In this document: positions 1-6,894 of the stretch, in pieces | Layout of the letters: every line of letters starts with the position of its first letter | Numbering within the stretch: the first letter of the stretch is position 1 | Source of the DNA: Marinobacter maritimus | GTDB taxonomy: Bacteria > Pseudomonadota > Gammaproteobacteria > Pseudomonadales > Oleiphilaceae | Reading direction: 5' to 3' | Length of the DNA: 64,000 nt | NCBI RefSeq assembly: GCF_007671675.1 | Contig: NZ_VCGW01000003.1 | Coordinates: forward strand, 558,001 to 622,000 | Notes under the pieces: generated by a model | Told to the model about the DNA's origin: nothing | Database searches by the model: none | Seen by the model: the letters and a program-made list of their open reading frames with translations, nothing else | Translations under genes and position numbers: made by a program

Positions 1-983
1 TTCGGCAAGGAAGTTTTAATGCGAAAACTCCTGTCGGGAAAGATTTTTTCCATGACAGAAATTACATTGTCCGCTATTTCAATCGGCAAACATGTCTGTC
101 CCATCTGTCTGCCGGATATATCAGCCTTGCTCATTCGGTAGTTCAGGGACCGGCTTAGATCCCTTAAGTTGGAGATCATGAACTCTATGTCGTCGCGGGA
201 CGGAGGTAGTGAATCAGTGTCCGACAATATCGCGAGGTTGGCAGAAATTGAGGTCTTTACCATGTGAGAAAGATCAGAGTTGACGCGGCGATGGCGGTCA
301 AGGCGGCGACTTGCGAGTTCAAGTAAGTTGTTGAACTGCTTGATCAGCGGACTGAATTCCTCTGGTGCGTTAGGATTCAAACGACGTTGTTTGCCAGATT
401 GCAGTCGCCTCATGTCGTCCTTGATGTGCCCGATTGGTTTCAATGCCAGGTAAGTGGTGGCACCTACCAGGGCCATGAGAACAACGAGTAATAATGCGGA
501 GGCAGCGAGCAAAGTCAGGTGAGCCCAAACGGATCGCTCAGCAAGTCCACTTTCCATTTCTAGGATGGTGATTGAAGAAAGTGGGCTATCAATTCTGACA
601 TCCCGTTTTAACCCAAGAAGGCCATCTGCACCCGGGGGTATTTCTACAAAACCTGCAGGTTTTTCTGAAACCATGCGCAACTTTGTTTGATCTATGTTGC
701 TACTGGCAATGATGCTTCCGTCTTTCATTTCGACGATGAGGGCGTGTTCCAGCAGCAGTTGGAATCGATAAATCATGCTGCTGATCTCGTCTGGCGCCGG
801 CGCTTCGTTTTCAATGATGGCCTGTAAACTCTCCACCTCTTTGTCAAGGCGATGTTTTCTGGATTCGTTCGATAGCTGCTCTATTACATAAGTGTGTGAG
901 AAGAAAATAAGCAGAAAATACAAGAGGCTGAAAATGATGCCATATTGGAGTGCCGTTTTTCGGATGCTTTTCTGCGTTGTCAT
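1..983 (-). CDS. PhoQ-like sensor histidine kinase, partial (C-terminus beyond window edge)
   Basis: Reading the minus strand from the ATG at 983 gives an open frame of 327 codons that leaves the window without a stop. The product has an N-terminal membrane segment (about residues 14-30), a periplasmic sensor stretch, a second membrane segment (about 178-198), a HAMP-like linker, and a dimerisation region with the phospho-acceptor His in SHMVKT. That box resembles PhoQ (DLTHSLKTPL) more than the common HDLRTPL form. The ATPase domain is outside the window. A response regulator in the same orientation lies 580 bp upstream, so this is probably its partner. The kinase ATG follows the stop of a start-less frame by 8 bp. 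Identification as a kinase is firm; the ligand is unknown. Confidence 0.85.
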   Translation of the reverse strand, partial: MTTQKSIRKTALQYGIIFSLLYFLLIFFSHTYVIEQLSNESRKHRLDKEVESLQAIIENEAPAPDEISSMIYRFQLLLEHALIVEMKDGSIIASSNIDQTKLRMVSEKPAGFVEIPPGADGLLGLKRDVRIDSPLSSITILEMESGLAERSVWAHLTLLAASALLLVVLMALVGATTYLALKPIGHIKDDMRRLQSGKQRRLNPNAPEEFSPLIKQFNNLLELASRRLDRHRRVNSDLSHMVKTSISANLAILSDTDSLPPSRDDIEFMISNLRDLSRSLNYRMSKADISGRQMGQTCLPIEIADNVISVMEKIFPDRSFRIKTSLP

Positions 984-991
984 GATGTTAG

Positions 992-1171
992 TTATGGTCG
1001 ATTAAGCGGAAGAGGTGCTAGCTGAAGGCTAGAGAGGCGTCTGAACTCGAAAGCATAGATGGGATTGATGGGTGTCGCAACCCACGTCAGCCTGAAGGGT
1101 TCCTGCCCTTGTTCATAGGTAGACAGGTAGGGCGCAGTCTCATGGTTTTCAGGCAGTTGAATACCTATAAA
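992..1171 (-). pseudogene. start-less 59-codon coding remnant just upstream of the kinase
   Basis: On the minus strand an open frame of 59 codons ends in TAA at 992-994, 8 bp before the kinase ATG. It is closed upstream by an in-frame TAA and has no ATG, GTG or TTG in a useful place. The predicted peptide looks protein-like (motifs such as QEPFRLTWVATPINPIYAF) and the spacing to the kinase is typical of an operon. The likeliest reading is the 3' end of a decayed gene that once sat between regulator and kinase. The family is not recognised, and a chance frame cannot be excluded. Confidence 0.3.
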
Positions 1172-1272
1172 TTACGTCCATTTTCAAATTTGTTTAAGGT
1201 TTCGATGTTCTACTGAATGTGAAAGGTGATCGAATTTCGTTGGTTAACCTGGAATACATACCGGAGCTGTTT

Positions 1273-1500
1273 ATGAAGAAAGTGTCTGTAATTTTAATAG
1301 CAACTTTTCTGGGAAGCGGGGCTTCCATAGCCCTCGCAGGGGGCCAAGCAGATAGATATAACGAGGCAAGAAGCTATCCCAATAAGAGTATTGATGAACG
1401 CTCCTCCGGTTATCGTTTTGAAGAGAGCGAGACTGTCAAAAAATTGAAGGAAGAGCATCGAATGATCAAGGAGCTAGTTGCCGATTTCTTGAAAAAATAG
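1273..1500 (+). CDS. small secreted hypothetical protein
   Basis: 75 aa from the ATG at 1273, preceded by a GGAG at 1263. The longer frame from 1219 would bury a clear signal peptide. Residues 1-20 are a Sec signal (basic start, hydrophobic core, ALAGG cleavage region). The mature part is a charged peptide of about 55 residues, rich in Glu/Lys/Arg, with a probable C-terminal helix. It lies on the strand opposite to the regulator and kinase, converging on the regulator. It is a candidate periplasmic target or ligand of the adjacent system, but no family is recognised. Confidence 0.6.
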   Translation: MKKVSVILIATFLGSGASIALAGGQADRYNEARSYPNKSIDERSSGYRFEESETVKKLKEEHRMIKELVADFLKK

Positions 1501-1563
1501 TGATTTTTGGTCTTCTATGCGAGTCAGGTTGGAGTTGCTGACGTGACTCGCGGTATGCATTTG

Positions 1564-2232
1564 CTAGTGAGGATTTCTCGCAAAAAAGTAACCTTGCCCT
1601 CTCAATGTCTTTATCCTTTCTTTTCCAAGTATCTTCCTAAGTCTTGTTACATATACTTGCACGACATTTCTAGTTGGGCACCTCTCAATATTGTAAAGCG
1701 ATTCAACAAGGTCATCCTGGGAGAAGACTCTGTCAGGGGATCGAAGGAAGCATTGTAAAAGGCGGTACTCTGTTGCGGTTAGCCTGAACTCTTTATGATC
1801 GGGAGTTGTTAGCGTTCTGTAGGTTGAATTGAGAAGAAACCCATCAACAGCTATTTTATTGGTTGTTCGCCCGTCTTTTCTTCTTATTATGGCGCTAAGT
1901 CGAGCTTTCAGTTCATCAAATTCGAACGGCTTGGGAAGATAATCATCCGCCCCGGCATTCAAACCTTCAACTCTCTCTGTCCAGTTGGACCTGGCCGTTA
2001 GAATCAGGATAGCCTCATCCTTGCCATTGCTTCTCCACTTCCGCATCAAAGAAAGTCCGTTCTCGTCGGGCAGTCCGACATCGAGTATGATTGCTTGGTA
2101 ACTGCTTGTCTCTACAAAAAAACTGGCCTCTTTGCCGTTTCGGGCCACATCTACCGTAAAGTTTTCCTTCGCAAGCCAACCAGAGATTTTTTCTGCGAGT
2201 ACCGCGTTATCCTCGACAATTAGAACTTTCAT
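1564..2232 (-). CDS. OmpR/PhoP-family response regulator
   Basis: 222 aa, the usual length for the family. Residues 1-115 form a receiver domain with the acidic pair near the N-terminus (VEDN), the phospho-acceptor Asp in IILDVGLPDENG, the Thr of LTAR and the Lys of LPKPFE. Residues about 125-220 are an OmpR-type winged helix (FRLTATEYRLLQCFLRSP, then VQVYVTRLRKIL and TLRGQGYFF). It would be phosphorylated by the PhoQ-like kinase encoded downstream in the same direction. The signal is not known; closest in type to PhoP, QseB and PmrA regulators. No strong Shine-Dalgarno precedes the ATG. Confidence 0.92.
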   Translation of the reverse strand: MKVLIVEDNAVLAEKISGWLAKENFTVDVARNGKEASFFVETSSYQAIILDVGLPDENGLSLMRKWRSNGKDEAILILTARSNWTERVEGLNAGADDYLPKPFEFDELKARLSAIIRRKDGRTTNKIAVDGFLLNSTYRTLTTPDHKEFRLTATEYRLLQCFLRSPDRVFSQDDLVESLYNIERCPTRNVVQVYVTRLRKILGKERIKTLRGQGYFFARNPH

Positions 2233-2417
2233 CTATAGGCGCCGTTCTGGATGTTAAAAAATTTGGCCGTCACCCATCTTGAGTGCAAACTAAAAATAGC
2301 TCAGAGATTGGGCTTCAAGCGACCCGCTATAACAACAGACGAAGCTGAATCTAGCTTGAAAAAGACGTTAATGTTAGGACAGGTTTAAGGTAGATTGGTC
2401 TTCTGCCGCTGATCGTG

Positions 2418-2605
2418 ATGACCAAGTAACAACGCAACCGCTACTCCGACGAGTTCAAGGCTGAGGCTGCACGAGTCGCAGATCTATGGCTGGCGGTCTG
2501 CCGCCAGGAAAAAGGCCCATGTTTCAGGCCGTGAAGCCGAGTTGGCCACTGAAAACGTCCGGCTCAAGCGCCAGCTCTCGGAGCAGACACACTCCTCGGA
2601 AGGCT
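2418..2605 (+). mobile_element. IS3-family transposase OrfA relic
   Basis: Translation from the ATG at 2418 reads MTK, then TAA, then a frame containing RYSDEFKAEAARVADL, the conserved start of IS3-family OrfA proteins. After a frame disruption near 2510 a second piece reads EAELATENVRLKRQL, the leucine-zipper-like end of OrfA. The helix-turn-helix core between them and the whole of orfB are missing. It is a dead insertion-sequence fragment with a nonsense codon and an internal deletion. The rest of the 2233-2802 gap holds no gene I can support; the ORFs there on both strands are incidental. Confidence 0.7.
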
Positions 2606-2802
2606 AGTCGGCAGAGAACTGAGCTGTGCCGACCAGTCGCCAAATTAATTCTATTCAAATGCCAGTTTACGACTTCCGTTTTCAGTATGAATTCAGGTTG
2701 TTGTAGTTTACTGCGTCTTGAAGCAACACCCATTAAAGGCAGTTTACACTGTGCTGAGAGCTACCCTGCTATTAAAGCATGGTAGCTCTCAGTTTGTGGG
2801 CG

Positions 2803-3360
2803 CTAAAGGTGGCTCGATAATATCCACACGCCGACACCGATGAGCGTAACACCACCAAAGATTTCCGCTCTGTGTCCCAACACGGAACCCACAACCCTCC
2901 CTACCATCACGCCCAGTGTCACCATAAACGTTGTCGCCAAACCAATCAGACCAGCGGCAATCCAGATGTTTACGTCTATAAACGCCAGGCCCACGCCTAC
3001 TGCCATGGCATCAATGCTGGTGCCAATTGCGGTCAGAGAAAGCTTCAGGAAGGACTGTCTGGAAGGTTTCTCCATATCTTCCGCACCGGGTTTCAGGCCT
3101 TCGTAAATCATGTGTGCCCCGAGAATTACCAATAGGGAGAAGGCTATCCAGTGGTCCCAGGCCTCTACGTACGACGATGCCGACTTACCGATTAACCAAC
3201 CTATCAGAGGGGTTATTGCTTCAATTGATCCGAAGATTAGCCCGATTCTCAGCGCGTCGGGAAGGCGGGGGTTTTTGAGGCTTGCGCCCTTGCCGATCGC
3301 AGCTGCAAAGGCATCTGTAGACATGGCAAAGGCAAGCAGAATGAGGGCAATTGGGTTCAA
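2803..3360 (-). CDS. mntP: manganese efflux pump MntP
   Basis: Six-helix Mn(II) exporter of the inner membrane, about 185 aa, the usual length. Conserved signatures are [13 protein letters not shown] in helix 1 and [13 protein letters not shown] in helix 4, each with the acidic residue used for transport. I place the start at TTG 3360, not ATG 3393. The TTG is preceded by GGAG at 8-nt spacing, and the product then begins [11 protein letters not shown] as MntP proteins do, whereas the ATG start adds about 11 unrelated residues. It is expressed from behind a yybP-ykoY Mn riboswitch, which agrees with the function. It sits at the end of a metal-efflux cluster. Confidence 0.93.
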   Translation of the reverse strand: MNPIALILLAFAMSTDAFAAAIGKGASLKNPRLPDALRIGLIFGSIEAITPLIGWLIGKSASSYVEAWDHWIAFSLLVILGAHMIYEGLKPGAEDMEKPSRQSFLKLSLTAIGTSIDAMAVGVGLAFIDVNIWIAAGLIGLATTFMVTLGVMVGRVVGSVLGHRAEIFGGVTLIGVGVWILSSHL

Positions 3361-3429
3361 GTAGATATCTCCGGTCGGGCATGTTGAGTCCACGATATAT
3401 CCACACGCCCGACCTCAGGCATGAATATA

Positions 3430-3540
3430 TCGATGGTCTCGCCAACCGAGAGGTGTCCGTACCATGGCATGTGGCCAGGTATGTTGATACGAACTCTTCC
3501 GACTACCGGAAGCAGGCTACTCCCCAAAGAAACGCTAGCT
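3430..3540 (-). promoter_or_regulatory. yybP-ykoY manganese riboswitch controlling mntP
   Basis: The minus strand carries the family landmarks in order: CTTTGGGGAGTAGC (about 3530-3515), a stem, TCAACATACCTGGCC, and GGCGAGACCATCG closing the aptamer near 3431. E. coli mntP and alx have the same arrangement. Between aptamer and Shine-Dalgarno lie two interleaved 8-bp stems: CGATATAT (3432-3425) with ATATATCG (3400-3393), and GGTCGGGC (3415-3408) with GCCCGACC (3380-3373). The second abuts the GGAG at 3372-3369. They cannot form together easily, which suggests a translational switch. Confidence 0.88.
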
Positions 3541-3589
3541 TAGCAGTCATTCTCAGGAGCCACAAACCAAGATTAGGCTTTGTTTCTGC

Positions 3590-4528
3590 TTACTTAGGGT
3601 CAGACTCCACAGTATATCGCTGTGGCTCCACGGTTATATGCATCAAGGTGTGGCAGCGAGCCTGAATTCGTTGTCTGTAAAAATCAGGCGACTCCGGTTC
3701 GTACGAAACAACAGAAACAATAGCTGCATAGATGTTGGGGCCGATGCTCCAAAGGTGAAGATCGCTAATTCGTGTATCGTCGTCCTCAATAGCGGTTTTG
3801 ACACTTTCTTCCAGATCGCTGCGCTGCTGGTCGAGCAACACGCTGGAAGTCTCCTTGAGCAGAAGCCATGACCAGCGGGTGATCAATGCAGCGCCCACGA
3901 GCCCCATGAACGGATCCAACCAGTTCCAGCCTGCATATTTACCTGCTAACAGAGCCACAATCGCCAACACTGAGGTCAAGGCATCGGCGAGAACGTGAAA
4001 ATAGGCGGCCCGGCGATTATGATCGTGGTGCCCGTGATGATGGTGATCATGACTGTGTCCATGGTCGTGATCCCCTCCACCGAGTAACCAGGCCGAGACG
4101 CCATTGACCACCAGACCAATCACCGCGACAAAGATTGCTGCATCAAAGGATATGATGACCGGATTAATAATGCGTCCAATGCTTTCAATCGCAATATAGA
4201 GCGCGAAACCGGCTAACAGGACGGCTCCAGTAAACCCGCCCAGCGCATTCACCTTGCCTGTACCAAACGAGAACTGCCTATTGCCTGCGTTTTTGCGTGC
4301 GTAGGCATACGCGAATGCAGCAATGCCCAATGCGACCGCATGGGACCCCATATGTAGCCCATCGGCCAACAAAGCCATCGAGCCATAGATAATACCGGCC
4401 AGAATCTCCCAAACCATCATTGTTACAGTTAGACCGACGACGATGAGAGTGCGAGTTTCTCCGGAGCGCTTTTGGTCTTGACCGAAAACGTGATCGTGTT
4501 GCCACTGATCGAGATTATGACGGTGCAT
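3590..4528 (-). CDS. dmeF: DmeF-type cobalt/nickel cation diffusion facilitator
   Basis: 312 aa CDF antiporter of the inner membrane. The N-terminus MHRHNLDQWQHDHVFG is the DmeF hallmark. Six membrane segments are visible. The metal-site pairs are ADGLHMGSH in helix 2 and HVLADALTS in helix 5. A very His-rich loop (GGGDHDHGHSHDHHHHGHHD) lies between helices 4 and 5, and a cytoplasmic domain follows from about residue 220. DmeF proteins export Co(II) and Ni(II), which fits the Ni/Co-type neighbours. The ATG at 4528 follows an AGGA. Its leader contains a perfect hairpin with a T run (see 4553-4579). Confidence 0.92.
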   Translation of the reverse strand: MHRHNLDQWQHDHVFGQDQKRSGETRTLIVVGLTVTMMVWEILAGIIYGSMALLADGLHMGSHAVALGIAAFAYAYARKNAGNRQFSFGTGKVNALGGFTGAVLLAGFALYIAIESIGRIINPVIISFDAAIFVAVIGLVVNGVSAWLLGGGDHDHGHSHDHHHHGHHDHNRRAAYFHVLADALTSVLAIVALLAGKYAGWNWLDPFMGLVGAALITRWSWLLLKETSSVLLDQQRSDLEESVKTAIEDDDTRISDLHLWSIGPNIYAAIVSVVSYEPESPDFYRQRIQARCHTLMHITVEPQRYTVESDPK

Positions 4529-4552
4529 TTTAAGCGTTCCTGGGTTGGAGAG

Positions 4553-4579
4553 AATAAAACCCTCTGAGGTATCAGAGGG
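4553..4579 (-). terminator. intrinsic terminator hairpin in the dmeF leader, possible attenuator
   Basis: Perfect 8-bp stem CCCTCTGA/TCAGAGGG with a 4-nt loop (4560-4579), followed on the minus strand by TTTTATT. It ends only 24 bp before the dmeF ATG. If transcription comes from upstream, it would stop dmeF unless antiterminated. It may equally end the upstream operon with a very short dmeF promoter behind it. Confidence 0.6.
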
Positions 4580-4622
4580 TAGCCAGATTGATATTTATAG
4601 TCTGAGTCGTAGCCCGCCACCC

Positions 4623-4655
4623 GATCGGGCCTATCTAAAGTCGATAGGCCCGATC
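4623..4655. repeat. perfect 13-bp stem-loop downstream of the anchor-protein gene
   Basis: GATCGGGCCTATC and its exact complement are separated by a 7-nt loop. It lies 28 bp beyond the stop of the membrane-anchored protein gene, with no T run on either strand. It could be an mRNA-stabilising 3' hairpin, a weak terminator, or part of the dmeF leader structure. Confidence 0.55.
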
Positions 4656-4683
4656 CTGGCAGTTATTATTCAGGCGACTTCCA

Positions 4684-5361
4684 TCACATCGCTCTCTTCA
4701 TTTCGCCATAGTCACCCTCGGTGCGAAGCACCAGCGTGACGTCGTTGTCGTTCCGGTTACGGAAAAACCAGCCGTGATTTCCAGTGAACGCAGCTTCCAG
4801 TTCGCCTTCATCTTCCGGCACACCACGACCTTTTTCATAGGAGATGGACTGCCCACCGCCATCACCGTGGGTGTCGAAGTTGACGGGGCCGCCTTCAGTT
4901 TCCCAGGAGAAACGCGCTACGGCCCCTTCCTGCATAGTGAGCTTGAACTCTGTGCCTTCACCAGGCGTAAGGGTGACGCGCACCTCGTCTTGCCATTCGG
5001 GTTCGGCGGCGGGTGCCTGGACAGGCTCCTCCGCTTTTGGCTCGGCTGCAAGTTCAGGTGGTGTGGCTGCCTGGGGTGCTGTTTCAGCAGGCTGTGCTGC
5101 GCTCTCCTCGCTGGAGGATTGCACAGACACCATCTGGGCGGCTTCGTCGGCGGCTGCTTCTTCCACGAGTTGTACCTTGATTTCACCCATTGCCGTCAAA
5201 CCAAGCAGGCGGCCAGCGCCTGTAGGATCCAGGGCGTATTCGGAGGGCATCACCACGGTTACGAGCAGCACCAGTGCTACGATGGCTGCGATGATGGTGG
5301 AGCGAACCAACTGCGCGGAGCTGGGTAATTCGTTACGTGTGGGCATATCGGTGTTGTACAT
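4684..5361 (-). CDS. membrane-anchored periplasmic protein paired with HupE/UreJ
   Basis: 225 aa from the ATG at 5361, chosen because GGAG precedes it by 8 nt; the frame is open to 5385. One membrane anchor (about residues 18-40) is followed by an Ala/Pro/Glu-rich spacer of about 85 residues. A compact C-terminal domain from about residue 125 contains the stretches GGPVNFDTHGDGGGQS and TGNHGWFFRNRNDNDVTL. Proteins of this type occur directly behind HupE/UreJ-family genes. The role is unknown; a periplasmic metal-binding or assembly partner is an inference. It lies 16 bp after the HupE stop, so it is cotranscribed. Confidence 0.75.
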   Translation of the reverse strand: MYNTDMPTRNELPSSAQLVRSTIIAAIVALVLLVTVVMPSEYALDPTGAGRLLGLTAMGEIKVQLVEEAAADEAAQMVSVQSSSEESAAQPAETAPQAATPPELAAEPKAEEPVQAPAAEPEWQDEVRVTLTPGEGTEFKLTMQEGAVARFSWETEGGPVNFDTHGDGGGQSISYEKGRGVPEDEGELEAAFTGNHGWFFRNRNDNDVTLVLRTEGDYGEMKRAM

Positions 5362-5377
5362 AAAAAAGTCTCCAGAA

Positions 5378-6112
5378 TTAAGCAATGAAATAGCCGGTTA
5401 GCTGAAAGCCAATGAGCAGGAAGCCGGCACTCATCATGGCGATATTGGCGGTATAAGCATGGCGGAAAAAGCCATCGGTTTTACGCCAGTAGCTCATGAC
5501 GATAAGGATCATCGCCAAGGCCAGAAGCTGGCCGATTTCCACACCCACGTTGAACGCGAGCAGGTTCGGTATCAGTCCATCCGGGGAGATGTCGTACTCA
5601 ATGATCTTCGTGGACAGACCAAAACCGTGAAAGAAGCCGAAGATCAGCGTGGCAGCCTTGGTGTTGGGCTGGAAGCCGAACCAGCGCTGATAGGCGCCCA
5701 CGTTATCCAGTGCCTTGTAAACCACCGACAGCCCAATGATGGCGTCGATGATGTAGCTGTTGATGCCGACGTTAAAGTAGACACCCAGCAGCATGGTGGT
5801 GGAATGCCCCAGCGCAAACAGGCTTACGTAGATTGCGATGTGCTGCATGCGATAAAGGAAGAAGATGACCCCCAGAAGAAACAGCAGGTGGTCATAACCG
5901 GTGACCATATGCTTGGCCCCAAGGTAGATAAACGCAATGAGGTTTACCCCAGTTATTTCCTGGATGTAGCCCTTGTCTCCCTGGGCAATGGCATGAGCCA
6001 GCACATCGGCGCTCATTCCGAGCAAACCGAGTGTCAGGAATATCCAGATCAGACGGCGACCGCCGGCGGCTGTGTGCGCACGCCAATGGCCGTCAAGCAA
6101 AGTTGACAACAT
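5378..6112 (-). CDS. HupE/UreJ-family membrane protein (putative Ni/Co transport)
   Basis: 244 aa polytopic protein. After an N-terminal hydrophobic segment (about 20-40) it has the family signature GAKHMVTGYDHLLFLLGV, then ALGHSTTMLLGV and FGFFHGFGLS, with His and Asp residues inside membrane helices. HupE/UreJ relatives act as nickel or cobalt permeases. Here the context is resistance rather than hydrogenase or urease: there are no such enzymes nearby. The gene follows the His-rich protein gene by 46 bp and is followed by the anchor protein, so the three form one operon. Confidence 0.85.
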   Translation of the reverse strand: MLSTLLDGHWRAHTAAGGRRLIWIFLTLGLLGMSADVLAHAIAQGDKGYIQEITGVNLIAFIYLGAKHMVTGYDHLLFLLGVIFFLYRMQHIAIYVSLFALGHSTTMLLGVYFNVGINSYIIDAIIGLSVVYKALDNVGAYQRWFGFQPNTKAATLIFGFFHGFGLSTKIIEYDISPDGLIPNLLAFNVGVEIGQLLALAMILIVMSYWRKTDGFFRHAYTANIAMMSAGFLLIGFQLTGYFIA

Positions 6113-6158
6113 AACGACTCCAATTGTTTTCGTTTAAAAAGCTGCGGTGCAGCAAGGC

Positions 6159-6521
6159 TTAAACAATCAGAGAGTCTTTTGGAGGGCGGTCGAGCCGGTA
6201 ACGAAAGCTGCGGGGAGAATCTCCGGCGCACGGAATAGGCTGCCGGAGTGAGATCGAACAATCTGAGATGGAGCGGATCGCCGGATGATCCACGGATTCG
6301 TGGCTGTGATTTCCAGCGTCGTGGTGCTGATGAATGTCGGACTTCTCGTCTAAATCATTGTGGCTGTGCGAATAATCATTTTGATTCTCCGACACAAAGC
6401 CACTCAGCTCTGCGACACCATGAGATGACGCCCCACCGATTACTGAGAACGTCATGCCAGCCAGAGCAAGCAGCAGGGCAAGAAACGGAGTCAGTTTTTT
6501 ATGATAGGTGGCCATAATCAT
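6159..6521 (-). CDS. histidine-rich periplasmic metal-binding small protein
   Basis: 120 aa. Residues 1-33 are a signal peptide. The mature part has a His/Asp-rich block (SHSHNDLDEKSDIHQHHDAG, then NHSH) and two Cys residues near the C-terminus, ending with RYRLDRPPKD. It resembles small accessory proteins of metal-efflux operons such as CzcI in layout, though I cannot assign it to that family. It is first in a three-gene operon and is read divergently from the CsoR/RcnR-like regulator, with the shared 81-bp gap holding the G/C palindrome. A second in-frame ATG (6515) is also possible. Confidence 0.75.
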   Translation of the reverse strand: MIMATYHKKLTPFLALLLALAGMTFSVIGGASSHGVAELSGFVSENQNDYSHSHNDLDEKSDIHQHHDAGNHSHESVDHPAIRSISDCSISLRQPIPCAGDSPRSFRYRLDRPPKDSLIV

Positions 6522-6569
6522 AAGTGCGGGCTTGTTAATCTGGCTGTTGGATTAATTCGGTGATAGAGA

Positions 6570-6596
6570 ATATCATCCCCCTAGGGGGGATAGGAA
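6570..6596. promoter_or_regulatory. candidate operator: G/C-tract palindrome between divergent metal operons
   Basis: The sequence ATCATCCCCCTAGGGGGGAT is a near-perfect palindrome centred on CTAG with flanking AT. G-tract inverted repeats with AT flanks are the operators bound by CsoR/RcnR/DmeR-family repressors. It lies in the 81-bp gap between the His-rich protein gene and the regulator gene, so it could repress both directions. Confidence 0.65.
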
Positions 6597-6602
6597 TTAA
6601 AA

Positions 6603-6881
6603 ATGGGAAATGATCACAAGCACCACTCACATCCGCAGATCATCAAACGCCTGAAGCGGGCTCAAGGTCACTTGGGCAGCGTGATAGAGATGATGGATGC
6701 TGGGCGATCCTGCCTGGAACTGGCGCAACAGCTTCATGCTGTGGAAAAGGCCATTCAACAGGCAAAGCGGGTGTTGGTCCAAGATCACATCGAACACTGT
6801 CTTGACGATGCGATTGGTCCACTAGAGCCCGATCAAAAAAAGCGTATTGATGAGTTCAAAGCCATTGCCCATTACCTTTGA
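6603..6881 (+). CDS. CsoR/RcnR-family metal-sensing repressor (DmeR/InrS-like)
   Basis: 92 aa all-helical DUF156 protein. It has a His-rich N-terminus (HKHHSHP), the conserved RLKRAQGHLGSVIEMM helix, and metal ligands in the C-H-C arrangement: Cys37 (GRSCLEL), His62 and Cys66 (DHIEHCL). An N-terminal His plus C-H-C is the pattern of nickel sensors such as InrS and DmeR, whereas copper CsoR lacks the His tail. Metal binding would release the adjacent G/C-palindrome operator. The gene is 13 bp upstream of the MFS exporter gene and likely cotranscribed with it. Confidence 0.88.
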   Translation: MGNDHKHHSHPQIIKRLKRAQGHLGSVIEMMDAGRSCLELAQQLHAVEKAIQQAKRVLVQDHIEHCLDDAIGPLEPDQKKRIDEFKAIAHYL

Positions 6882-6894
6882 ATGTTGCTGAGCC

